From Paenibacillus validus NBRC 15382 (GTDB taxonomy: Bacteria > Bacillota > Bacilli > Paenibacillales > NBRC-103111): a DNA stretch of 64,000 bases. Below are positions 27,610-35,991 of the stretch, piece by piece (the stretch's first letter is position 1; each line of letters begins with the position of its first letter). Location of the stretch: contig NZ_BIMH01000001.1 in assembly GCF_004000985.1 (NCBI RefSeq), forward strand, positions 248,001 through 312,000, given 5' to 3'. Position numbers and translations under genes: made by a program. Under the pieces are notes generated by a model. The model ran no database searches. It was not told the origin of the DNA and was given only the letters and a program-made list of their open reading frames with translations.

Positions 27610-28392
27610 TTAGTCTTGAAATAGATGCGACTTATGCCGGCTTAACGAACCCCTTAAGCGCAAAATCGCCTTGGAATGCAGCTGTGAAATTCTGGAAGGG
27701 GATAAACTCATAACTTCAGCAATCTCGCTAAGTGAAAGTTCTTCGTAATAAAACAACGAGACGACGGTGCGTTCTTTTTCAGTAAGCCGTTCAATCGCTT
27801 GCGCGAGCGTATCTTTCAAGTACACTTCTTTTACTTTCGATTCCGGATTTTTTGCCTTTTCGTCAATCAATAACGAAAGACGGGTCTCCGCTTCTTCTTC
27901 ACGGATAGGATCGTCGATCGAACATACCGTGGTGACCGCAATATCTTGAACCATCTGTTGAAAATCGCCTTCGCTTACCTGCAAATAAGCGCTCATCTCC
28001 GCATCCGTGACGGAACGCAGGTATTGCTGCTCCAGCTTCTGGTAAGCTTCCTCGATTTTCTTCGCCTTCTCGCGTACGGAACGAGGAACCCAGTCCCCTT
28101 GCCGGAGTCCGTCGATCATCGCTCCGCGAATGCGCCATGAGGCGTACGTTTCGAACTGCAGTCCGCGTTCGTAGTCAAATTTCTCGATAGCGTCGATTAA
28201 CCCCATCACCCCGTAACTGATGAGGTCTTCCCTGGATACGTTTTTGGGAAGTCCAATGGAAAGTCGGCCGGATACGTAGTCCACAAGCGGCAAATAGGTT
28301 TCGATCAGCGTTTGCTTGGCTACAGTATCGTGTTCTTCTCTCCACCTCTTCCACATCTCGATGTTCGCTAAATGAGATTTTTGCCCGATCAT
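27610..28392 (-). CDS. sigD: RNA polymerase sigma-28 factor SigD (FliA/WhiG family)
   Basis: SigD directs late flagellar, chemotaxis and autolysin genes and is held by the anti-sigma factor FlgM. The 260-residue protein has region 2 with GLIDAIEKFDYERGLQFETY and ASWRIRGAMIDGLRQ, region 3 with VPRSVREKAKKIE, and region 4 with LTEKERTVVSLFYYEELSLS and EIAEVMSLSPSRISQLHSKA. As in B. subtilis it lies near the 3' end of the fla/che cluster. There, distance from the promoter limits SigD and gives bistable motility. Confidence 0.97.
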   Translation of the reverse strand: MIGQKSHLANIEMWKRWREEHDTVAKQTLIETYLPLVDYVSGRLSIGLPKNVSREDLISYGVMGLIDAIEKFDYERGLQFETYASWRIRGAMIDGLRQGDWVPRSVREKAKKIEEAYQKLEQQYLRSVTDAEMSAYLQVSEGDFQQMVQDIAVTTVCSIDDPIREEEAETRLSLLIDEKAKNPESKVKEVYLKDTLAQAIERLTEKERTVVSLFYYEELSLSEIAEVMSLSPSRISQLHSKAILRLRGSLSRHKSHLFQD

Positions 28393-28409
28393 GACGCTCT
28401 TTCACCCCC

Positions 28410-28838
28410 TTATTCTTCAGTCATACGGCGAACCGCTTGAGCCAATTCCTCCGGCGTTTCGCTGAACTTGGTAGACAATTTGGGCGGGTTTAACGGAGAG
28501 AACGTTTCCTCTTCCGGCATAGGAGCGTCTACTTTCTTTTTCAGCATTTGATGAAGCTCCTCATCTTGATCCGGGGGGGTGACGGCATCGAAAACAGTTC
28601 CCTTCGTGCCGTCCGAATCCCCTTCGCCTAGCTCCGTTTTGTTCGAGTTCCATTGATTAAAGCCGGCAAAGGTGCCGAGCAGCCAACGACAACCAAAGAC
28701 AAGTATAAAAAGGACAGCAAAGCTGTAGACGCTCCGAAGGAGCGTCGTCAACCAAATATTGTTCCCGACAGAAAACATAAAGGTGAATATAAAGGCAATA
28801 GCGCCGATGATAAAGTTCCACCGTATCGATCCAATCAT
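28410..28838 (-). CDS. Small two-transmembrane protein of unknown function
   Basis: No family is recognised. The 142-residue protein has two hydrophobic segments (about 6-28 and 33-53), then a cytoplasmic-looking acidic tail of about 85 residues rich in Glu, Asp, Pro and Lys. The tail ends in an amphipathic stretch SETPEELAQAVRRMTEE. It is inserted between cheD (two bases away) and sigD (17 bases), where B. subtilis has no gene. Tight packing suggests co-translation and a link with motility or SigD. No more can be said from sequence. Confidence 0.7.
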   Translation of the reverse strand: MIGSIRWNFIIGAIAFIFTFMFSVGNNIWLTTLLRSVYSFAVLFILVFGCRWLLGTFAGFNQWNSNKTELGEGDSDGTKGTVFDAVTPPDQDEELHQMLKKKVDAPMPEEETFSPLNPPKLSTKFSETPEELAQAVRRMTEE

Positions 28839-28840
28839 GG

Positions 28841-29335
28841 TTACAGTTCCTTCACTCCGTGTTGTACGCTGCGGATGAGAAGAGTTCCCTTCTCGCAGTC
28901 GAATTCAATCGTCCTGCCGTAATTGGAGCCCGTATCTTCCGCCAGAAGCGGAATCTTGAAACGGGACAGCTGCTCCTTGCACGACTCCACATTACGCGGT
29001 CCGATGCGCATCGTATCGGACTGGCTGCCGAAAGCGAACATTTGTGCGCCTCCGGCCATTTTCGCTTCCATTCTGCGAATTTGTGCACCCAGCGCTTCCA
29101 TTAACCGTATCAACTCCGGAATCGCCGTGTCCGCATACTTTGCAATATTAAGCTGGCCCTCTTTGGCTATATCCGAGTTAGGAAGCATGACGTGAGCCAT
29201 ACCGGCCACCTTGGCTTTCGCGTCATATAGCGTGATGCCGACGCACGAACCAAGGCCGGTCGTCTTCAGCACGCCGGTCTGGCGGGCAACGTTGAGATCA
29301 GCCATTCCGACTTTGATCAAATTGTCTTGGATCAT
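28841..29335 (-). CDS. cheD: Chemoreceptor glutamine deamidase CheD
   Basis: CheD deamidates specific glutamines of chemoreceptors and, with CheC, forms an adaptation loop. The 164-residue protein has the catalytic Cys31 in TGLGSCVGITLYD and His48 in GMAHVMLPNS, plus the AKYADTAIPELI and GPRNVESCKEQL blocks. Its start overlaps the cheC stop as ATGA, so translation of the partner proteins is coupled. Confidence 0.95.
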   Translation of the reverse strand: MIQDNLIKVGMADLNVARQTGVLKTTGLGSCVGITLYDAKAKVAGMAHVMLPNSDIAKEGQLNIAKYADTAIPELIRLMEALGAQIRRMEAKMAGGAQMFAFGSQSDTMRIGPRNVESCKEQLSRFKIPLLAEDTGSNYGRTIEFDCEKGTLLIRSVQHGVKEL

Positions 29336-29952
29336 GGAGTTTGCACTCCCAGAGCGATAAAAATTTTCTCAAACGATTCGGGATCGGGAATGAGAAAGAA
29401 ATGCCCTTCCACTTCATCCTTCCCATTCAGAAACTTCGTATCGATCAAGAGCGCTTGATCTCCCATTTGACCGAATTGGAGAAGGCCGTAGCTCAAAATC
29501 GCTCCCGCCATATCGATGGCAAGAGAAGGAACCGTAGGCTGCATGTTCAGCCTCGTAAAGTCAGCCAACGACGATAAATAGGAACCCGCCAAGATGTTGC
29601 CGATCTCGCTTAGCGCGGAGATTTCCATCTCCGTATATCCCTCATCGCTGACAACTTCGATTCCTAACAAATTGCGCAGCAGTTTTTTGGCCGATTCCTG
29701 CTTAAGAATGAAGAACAAGTTGCCCGGCGTCTCGCCTTCTACTCGCAAGAAGATCGCAATGACAACCTGCTCCGCTCCGCCCACGCTATCCGCAATCTCT
29801 TCAAATGGAACCATCCGCACCTTCGGCACGAGCATGTCGACCGGCTTATCAAGCAGCTTCGATAATGCGGTGGCGGCATGTCCGGCGCCGATATTGCCTA
29901 CTTCTTTGAGGACGTCCATTTGAAAATCGGCAAATGCGTTAAATGATTCCAC
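29332..29952 (-). CDS. cheC: CheY-P phosphatase CheC
   Basis: CheC hydrolyses phospho-CheY and binds CheD. The 206-residue protein has two pseudo-symmetric active-site helices, DVLKEVGNIGAGHAATALSK near residue 14 and MEISALSEIGNILAGSYLSSL near 107, each with the conserved E..N pair. Clostridial and Bacillus CheC share this layout. It begins five bases after cheW and overlaps cheD by four bases. Confidence 0.95.
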   Translation of the reverse strand: MESFNAFADFQMDVLKEVGNIGAGHAATALSKLLDKPVDMLVPKVRMVPFEEIADSVGGAEQVVIAIFLRVEGETPGNLFFILKQESAKKLLRNLLGIEVVSDEGYTEMEISALSEIGNILAGSYLSSLADFTRLNMQPTVPSLAIDMAGAILSYGLLQFGQMGDQALLIDTKFLNGKDEVEGHFFLIPDPESFEKIFIALGVQTP

Positions 29953-29957
29953 AGGAT

Positions 29958-30419
29958 CTACTCCTCTATGTTCTCCAATTGGACAATCTCGCTCTTATTG
30001 AGCACTTCTTTCAAATTCAGAAGCACGAGCAGCCGGTTATCGTCGATTTTTGCAATACCGTGCAAATATTTAGCTTTAATGCCGCCCACGATTTCAGGCG
30101 GATCAGCGATATGGTCGGTGTCCACATCGATGACATCGTTAGCGGAATCGACGATTAATCCGACTTCGATATCGTCCACCCCGACGATAATAATCCGCGT
30201 GTTCTCGGTGTATTCGCTCTCCGCGAAACCAAAACGGCCGCGCAAATCGATGACCGGGGTCACGACCCCACGCAGGTTGATGACTCCTTTTACGAAGTCA
30301 GGCGTTTTGGGAACGCGCGTCATCGGCTGCATCCGCTCGATGGTTTTTACTTTTTCAACTTCAACGCCGTATTCTTCATGCGCCAACGCGAAAACGATTA
30401 CTTTCATTTCTTGTCCCAT
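29958..30419 (-). CDS. cheW: Chemotaxis coupling protein CheW
   Basis: CheW links chemoreceptors to CheA in the signalling array. The 153-residue protein is a single CheW double beta-barrel with KVIVFALAHEEYGVEVEKVK, VPKTPDFVKGVINLRGVVTP and the DLRGRFG turn, followed by IIIVGVDDIEVGLIVDSANDV. It starts 49 bases after cheA. No CheV is encoded in this window. Confidence 0.96.
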   Translation of the reverse strand: MGQEMKVIVFALAHEEYGVEVEKVKTIERMQPMTRVPKTPDFVKGVINLRGVVTPVIDLRGRFGFAESEYTENTRIIIVGVDDIEVGLIVDSANDVIDVDTDHIADPPEIVGGIKAKYLHGIAKIDDNRLLVLLNLKEVLNKSEIVQLENIEE

Positions 30420-30468
30420 ACCCTCGTCCTCCTCAAATTATCGTGCAGTAGATCAATCGCGGTTATCG

Positions 30469-32511
30469 TTATTTGATTAAAGCGTTCGTATCGATAATCA
30501 AGGCGACTTGCCCGTCGCCGAGAATCGTCGCACCGGAAACGGCGAACAGGTTGGTTAAGTATTTCCCCAGCGTTTTCAACACAATTTCCTGTTGGCCGAT
30601 GAACTCGTTGACGACGAGTGCGGCCATCTTCTCCCCTTTGCGAATAACGACGATCTGGATATCCGCTTCCGATTCGTCTTCGCCCTGCGGGACGTCGAAC
30701 AGCTTGGCTAACGGGATCAGCGGAATGACGCTATTCCGGTAGTCGACCATTTGATTGCCGTGTACGATTCGAACTTGCTCCGGGCGAATGGCGGCCGTTT
30801 CGACGATCGAAGAAAGCGGGATCGCGTATTTCTCACCGTGAAGACGAATCAACATCGCGGAAATAATAGACAGCGTCAGCGGCAGCTGTACGGACCATTT
30901 CGATCCTTTACCGAATTCCGAATCGACGTGCACTTCGCCGCCCAGACTTTCGATCTTCGTCTTCACGACATCCAAACCTACGCCGCGGCCGGAAATGTCG
31001 GAGATTTTGTCTGCCGTGCTGAAGCCGGAAGCGAAAAGAAGCATATACACTTCCTTGTCCGTCATGCGCGCCGCTTGCTCTTGGGTGACGACGCCGTTCT
31101 GGATTGCTTTGCCAAGCACCTTGTCCCGGTTAATGCCGCGGCCGTTATCTTCGATTTCAATAAACACATGATTTCCGCTATGGTATGCGCGAAGATGGAT
31201 GGTACCCGTCTCGGGTTTGCCCAAGGCGATACGCTCCGACGTCGGTTCCAGACCATGGTCGACGGCGTTGCGCAGCAAGTGTACAAGCGGGTCGCCGATC
31301 TCGTCCACAACCGTACGGTCGAGTTCGGTTTCCGCTCCCGTAATAATCAAATCCACTTTCTTGTCCAGCGTTTTGGCGACATCGCGAATCATCCGCGGGA
31401 ACCGGTTGAACACGGTATCGACCGGAACCATCCTCAGTTTGAGCACGATGTTCTGCAGGTCGCTGCTGACGCGGGCCATATGCTCGACCGTTTCCGTTAA
31501 TTCGTTTTTGCGAATTTCACTGGCCAGCTGCTCCAGCCGGACGCGATCGATCAACAGCTCGCTGAATAAATTCATCAAGAAGTCCAAACGTTCGATATCG
31601 ACGCGAATCGTCCGGTTGGCGACCGGAGCTCCCGCCTGCGCAGCCGGCGGTTTCTTCACTTCGGCTTTAGGAGGTTCCGGCGTTACTACGGCTGCAGCGG
31701 CAGCAACTTCCTTTTGTGCCGCTCTCGCGGCCGGCAGCATGCGCTCAGCCAGCTTCTCTTGATTCAGCACGACCAATTCGACCTTATCGATTTCAGATAC
31801 GCTGGAAATTTGTTTATGCAGCTGGTCATGATCGATCTGGGATATGTAGTACACCGCGAACGATTCGCCGAACTTCTCCTGCTCGATATCTTCGACCGAA
31901 GGGCTCGCTTTAATGACTTCCCCGTTCTGCTCGAGCACATTAAACACCATGTAAGCGCGGGCGGCTTTCAGCACGCAATCTTGACGAACGGTGACCTCGA
32001 TCCAGAATACCGGAATCCCCGCTTCGATCGATTGCTGGACAATCGAGAGCTGGAATTCGTCGAGCTCCGCTTTGGTTTCGTCCTGCCCATCAGCAGGCTT
32101 GGCCGATCCCCCCGCAGTGCCTTTCAGGTAATCGCCGGAGACTATGGATTTCAAAGCCGCTACAATGTCCGAAACGTCGGCTTTACCGGTGCCGCCTTGA
32201 ATAATGTCTTCGACCATCGTCTCGAGCGAATCGGTGCTTTTGAACAGGCAATCAAAGATGAATGAATCCATTTTCAACTTATGATTGCGCACAAGATCCA
32301 GCACGTTCTCCATCTCATGCGTCAGCGAGGCGATATCCTCGAAGCCCATGGTAGCAGACATTCCTTTTAACGTATGTGCGGAACGAAAAATGTTCTGGAC
32401 AATGCTGATGTCTTCCGGATTGCTTTCCAGGCTGAGCATATGTTCGTTAATCGCTTGCAAGTGATCTCTGGACTCGTCAATAAACATCGAGAGATATTGA
32501 TTCATTTCCAT
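30469..32511 (-). CDS. cheA: Chemotaxis histidine kinase CheA
   Basis: CheA autophosphorylates when activated by receptors and passes phosphate to CheY and CheB. The 680-residue protein has an HPt domain with the phosphorylated His46 in FRSAHTLKGM, a CheY/CheB-binding P2 region (about 150-255), and a Pro/Ala linker. A dimerisation domain follows (about 295-360), then an HATPase domain with HLLRNAVDHGLE, IEDNGRGI and DISGRGVGLDVVK, and a C-terminal CheW-like domain. GGAGG lies nine bases before the ATG. It is packed between cheB and cheW. Confidence 0.97.
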   Translation of the reverse strand: MEMNQYLSMFIDESRDHLQAINEHMLSLESNPEDISIVQNIFRSAHTLKGMSATMGFEDIASLTHEMENVLDLVRNHKLKMDSFIFDCLFKSTDSLETMVEDIIQGGTGKADVSDIVAALKSIVSGDYLKGTAGGSAKPADGQDETKAELDEFQLSIVQQSIEAGIPVFWIEVTVRQDCVLKAARAYMVFNVLEQNGEVIKASPSVEDIEQEKFGESFAVYYISQIDHDQLHKQISSVSEIDKVELVVLNQEKLAERMLPAARAAQKEVAAAAAVVTPEPPKAEVKKPPAAQAGAPVANRTIRVDIERLDFLMNLFSELLIDRVRLEQLASEIRKNELTETVEHMARVSSDLQNIVLKLRMVPVDTVFNRFPRMIRDVAKTLDKKVDLIITGAETELDRTVVDEIGDPLVHLLRNAVDHGLEPTSERIALGKPETGTIHLRAYHSGNHVFIEIEDNGRGINRDKVLGKAIQNGVVTQEQAARMTDKEVYMLLFASGFSTADKISDISGRGVGLDVVKTKIESLGGEVHVDSEFGKGSKWSVQLPLTLSIISAMLIRLHGEKYAIPLSSIVETAAIRPEQVRIVHGNQMVDYRNSVIPLIPLAKLFDVPQGEDESEADIQIVVIRKGEKMAALVVNEFIGQQEIVLKTLGKYLTNLFAVSGATILGDGQVALIIDTNALIK

Positions 32512-32551
32512 AACCGTACACCTCCATCAGGATCGTTTATATGTATAAGGA

Positions 32552-33694
32552 CTAAGATAAGGCCGATAAACCGATTGCGGATATTAATTTGCCTGCAATT
32601 TCTTGCTGCTTCAGCACATGCATGACACCTTTAAGCTCGACCGCTGCTCGGGGCATACCGTAGACGATACAGGTTTCTTCCGATTCGGCAATCGTGGTTA
32701 CAGCTCCCGATTCTTTCAGAGCCAGCATCCCTTTGGCGCCGTCCGATCCCATGCCGGTCATGATCACGATATGACGCTTCAACTCCTTGAGCGGAAGCAG
32801 CGATTCAAAAAGAACATCCACGGACGGTCGATGGCCGCTGCGCGGCTCTTCTTTGCTCAGATGGATGCGATAAGCGCCCGGCCCATTGCGGGCGACCGCC
32901 ATGTGACTTCCGCCGGGAGCGATGTAAGCCGTGCCGTTCTCAAGAGGCATGCCTTCCTCCGCTTCGACCACCTTCAGACCGGATATCGAATTGAGCCGTT
33001 GAGCAAGCGATCTGGTAAAATTCGGCGGCATATGCTGCACGATCACGACCGGAGCCGCAAGCTCCGCCGGCAGCTCCGACAATACCTGATGAAGCGCACG
33101 CGGACCTCCGGTGGAAGTTCCGATCGCGACCAAGTGCCCGATGCCCGCTTGCGATCGGTCAACCGATCGCCTCTCAGCCTTTGGAGACGGATTCGATGGC
33201 GCTGCAGCCGCTGTCGTGCGGGCCTGCGGTATCGGCTTCAGCTCCGGTTGACGTGGAAGGATCGGGCGCTGCAGCCCAATCTTGTTCACATTCATTCTCA
33301 CTGCGATATGAAGCTTCTCCAGCAGCTGGGTTTTTACCTTATGAAGATCGAGCGAAATTGAGCCCGACGGCTTGCCGACGAAGTCGACAGCCCCCCATTC
33401 CAGTGCCTTTATCGTCTCGGACGCCCCTTCTTGCGTCAAGCTGCTGAGCATAATGACCGCAACCGGGCTTTCCTTCATAATGACGCGAAGCGCCTCAAGT
33501 CCGTTCATCTCCGGCATTTCGATGTCCATCGTAACCGCATGAGGCTGTAGTTTCTTCACCTGCTCGACGGCTTCTTTCCCGTTCCTGGCCGTCCCGACTA
33601 CCCGCAGCATCGGATCCTGCGAGATAAAATCCGAGATGATTTTTCTCATAAATATGGAATCATCGACCACTAACACATCAAACGGCTGCTGCAT
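32552..33694 (-). CDS. cheB: Receptor methylesterase/deamidase CheB
   Basis: CheB removes methyl groups from chemoreceptor glutamates during adaptation. The 380-residue protein has an N-terminal receiver domain with VVDDS and the phospho-acceptor Asp57 in TMDIEMPEMNG, and KPS near 109. A linker of about 60 residues follows, then a C-terminal methylesterase domain with the catalytic serine in GTSTGGPRAL, histidine in VQHMPPNFT and aspartate in MTGMGSDGAKG. It is 41 bases before cheA and 82 after flhG. Confidence 0.96.
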   Translation of the reverse strand: MQQPFDVLVVDDSIFMRKIISDFISQDPMLRVVGTARNGKEAVEQVKKLQPHAVTMDIEMPEMNGLEALRVIMKESPVAVIMLSSLTQEGASETIKALEWGAVDFVGKPSGSISLDLHKVKTQLLEKLHIAVRMNVNKIGLQRPILPRQPELKPIPQARTTAAAAPSNPSPKAERRSVDRSQAGIGHLVAIGTSTGGPRALHQVLSELPAELAAPVVIVQHMPPNFTRSLAQRLNSISGLKVVEAEEGMPLENGTAYIAPGGSHMAVARNGPGAYRIHLSKEEPRSGHRPSVDVLFESLLPLKELKRHIVIMTGMGSDGAKGMLALKESGAVTTIAESEETCIVYGMPRAAVELKGVMHVLKQQEIAGKLISAIGLSALS

Positions 33695-33776
33695 AGCTTC
33701 ACTCCTCTACGTTGTCACTGAGCTAGAAGGTCAGAAGTTGTTCCTGTTCACCGGGCCAAATCAACATCCCTGCTCG

Positions 33777-34649
33777 CTATTGCTTCAGCAAACGAATCAT
33801 TCGGCTCAGGAAACCTTTAACCGAACCCGCTTGATTGTCGGCCGGCAGCTGGTTCAACACAAAATCGTCGGTTAATTCGCCCAGCGACCTCGAAGCCGCG
33901 CCTTCCGGAAAAGCGATCGTAAAGGGGATTTGCTTTTTCACCGCTTTGGAAACCGAATTGTCATCCAACACGTATCCGATCGTCGGAATGTCCAAATCCA
34001 TAAACTGCTTGGCTACCATTCTGATTTTATCCGCAGTTTGCCGCCCTTCCTTCCAATCCGTCACACGGTTGACGACCAACCGGAATTTCACGTCGTAACT
34101 CATCGAGTGAACCATTTTGATAATCGCATAAGCATCGGTAATGGAAGTAGGCTCCGGCGTTGTCACCACAATCGTTTCTTGTGCGGCGAGAATAAACTTC
34201 AACGTTTCTTTGGACAAGCCCGCCCCGGTATCAAAAATGATGAAATCGACATGTCCGTTCAACTGATTCACTTGTTCCGCGAAATAGTCAAGCTGCTCAT
34301 CCGTTAGACGAATTAATTCGTTAAAGCCCGAGCCCCCGGCGATGAACTGTATATCATTCGGTCCTTTGTGGATGATATCCCAGACCGTTTTTTCCCGTTT
34401 CAACAAGTGGTACAAATTATATTTTGCAGAGATGCCCATCAGCACATCAATATTGGCGAGTCCGATATCCGCGTCGAAAATGAGCACCTTGAACCCTTTT
34501 TTCTGGAGCGATAGGGCAAAATTCAAGGTGAAATTCGATTTGCCTACCCCTCCCTTCCCGCTGGTTACGGTGATGATCCGGGTCGCCTTTTCCTGATCGG
34601 CGCCCTGATGTTTAATCAGATTCCGCAGCCCTTGGGCCTGATCACTCAT
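33777..34649 (-). CDS. flhG: MinD-like ATPase FlhG (YlxH)
   Basis: FlhG controls flagellar number and position by stimulating the FlhF GTPase and, in B. subtilis, by helping to load FliM-FliY C-rings. The 290-residue protein has the N-terminal DQAQGLR activator motif (residues 3-9), which inserts into FlhF. The deviant Walker A is SGKGGVGKSN (30-39), with LIFDADIGLANIDVL and IIFDTGAG following. The C-terminal amphipathic helix GFLSRMIRLLKQ fits membrane binding. Its start overlaps flhF by eight bases. Confidence 0.96.
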   Translation of the reverse strand: MSDQAQGLRNLIKHQGADQEKATRIITVTSGKGGVGKSNFTLNFALSLQKKGFKVLIFDADIGLANIDVLMGISAKYNLYHLLKREKTVWDIIHKGPNDIQFIAGGSGFNELIRLTDEQLDYFAEQVNQLNGHVDFIIFDTGAGLSKETLKFILAAQETIVVTTPEPTSITDAYAIIKMVHSMSYDVKFRLVVNRVTDWKEGRQTADKIRMVAKQFMDLDIPTIGYVLDDNSVSKAVKKQIPFTIAFPEGAASRSLGELTDDFVLNQLPADNQAGSVKGFLSRMIRLLKQ

Positions 34650-35991
34650 GATTATCGTCCTCCAGAATCAGATCGATGATGAATTGTTCTTGCAGCACTC
34701 TAATATCGTCGGGGACACTTTGTCCGTTCGCGATATAGGAGATCTGGAGCCCGAATTCGCGAACCAAATTCAGGATTGCGCCGTAGGAGTCAGTTTCGTC
34801 CATCTTCGTAAACAACACCTTGTGCAGCTTGAATTTGCTGAAGTTGCTCGTAATGGCTTTCATGTCTTTATATTTGGTTGTCAAGCTGAGCACAAGGAAC
34901 GTTTCGCTTTTTCCGCTTGATTTCAGCAGCGCATTTAATTCGGAAACGTACATTTCGTTGCGGAAATTGCGTCCGGCCGTATCCATGAAAATAAGATCGC
35001 AATCCTTCAAGTTGTCGAAAGCTTTAGTTAAATCCGAGGGCGAGAATACAACTTCAAGCGGTACGTTCAAGATCGTCGCGTACGTTTTCAATTGCTCGAC
35101 GGCCGCAATGCGGTACGTGTCCGAAGTGATGAAACCGACTTTGCGGTGGTGCTTGAGCACCTGCTCGGCCGCCAACTTGGCAATCGTCGTCGTTTTGCCG
35201 ACTCCGGTAGGGCCGACAAAATGCGCAATGCGCGTATCGGCCGCTATGGACTTGCTGCCTTCCATTCTCAGCATCGCGAGCAGTTGGCGCTGCAGCGACT
35301 GCTTCACGAACGTCTCTGACAATTCAGCCGCCGAGATTACTGCATCTTCCAGCACCTGGGCAATCAGTTCCTGAACAAGATGAGGTTCCACCTCTTGTTC
35401 AAGCAGACGCTGCTCGAACCGCTGAACCGCGGGATTCAGTTGTTCGGCACTTCCATGCTGCTGTGAGAGTCTGCACATCATTTCTTTCATCTGCTTTAAT
35501 TCTTCCAGGAGCATGTCTTCCTTCGCTTTCACCGGAGCTGCCGCTTGAATGCGCTGAACCGGCATGAGCGGCGCGGGCGCCGCCGTTTGAACCGGTACGA
35601 ATGATGCCGCCGATTCCGGCGGAAGCACGTCCGGCACTTCGGGAAAAGCAAGAACCGGCTGTTTCTCTTCCCGCAGCGTCTGCGCCCCGTAAGCAGCGGC
35701 TACGGTCTTTTTGGCAGACTGAGCGAAAGGCGGAGCCGCAAAGGGAGCTGTCGACTTTGCAGCAACAACGGCAGCCTCGCCCGCGGGCGTCCTGGCTCCT
35801 GCGGCGGAACCGCCGGGGGAAGCGGTATCCATCGCTGCAATGACTTCAATTTTTTTCTTAGAGAACATCCCCAGAAATCCGCCGGTACGAATTTCTTTGG
35901 TGTTGATGATCACTGCGTCATGGCCTAAGTCGATTCTAATCTTTTGCAGCGCATCCGGCATTGAATCCACTACGTACCGTTTCACTCTCAT
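34642..35991 (-). CDS. flhF: Flagellar biosynthesis SRP-type GTPase FlhF
   Basis: FlhF is the third SRP-GTPase paralog and sets the site of flagellar assembly. The 449-residue protein has a basic N-terminal B domain (RVKRYVVDSMPDALQKIRID) and a long Ala/Pro-rich linker (about 55-160). The N domain precedes a G domain with [14 protein letters not shown] (about 260-273), TSDTYRIAAVEQLKTYA, the DTAGRN motif and TKMDET. It overlaps flhA by ATGA and flhG by eight bases, so FlhA, FlhF and FlhG are probably made together. Confidence 0.96.
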   Translation of the reverse strand: MRVKRYVVDSMPDALQKIRIDLGHDAVIINTKEIRTGGFLGMFSKKKIEVIAAMDTASPGGSAAGARTPAGEAAVVAAKSTAPFAAPPFAQSAKKTVAAAYGAQTLREEKQPVLAFPEVPDVLPPESAASFVPVQTAAPAPLMPVQRIQAAAPVKAKEDMLLEELKQMKEMMCRLSQQHGSAEQLNPAVQRFEQRLLEQEVEPHLVQELIAQVLEDAVISAAELSETFVKQSLQRQLLAMLRMEGSKSIAADTRIAHFVGPTGVGKTTTIAKLAAEQVLKHHRKVGFITSDTYRIAAVEQLKTYATILNVPLEVVFSPSDLTKAFDNLKDCDLIFMDTAGRNFRNEMYVSELNALLKSSGKSETFLVLSLTTKYKDMKAITSNFSKFKLHKVLFTKMDETDSYGAILNLVREFGLQISYIANGQSVPDDIRVLQEQFIIDLILEDDNHE

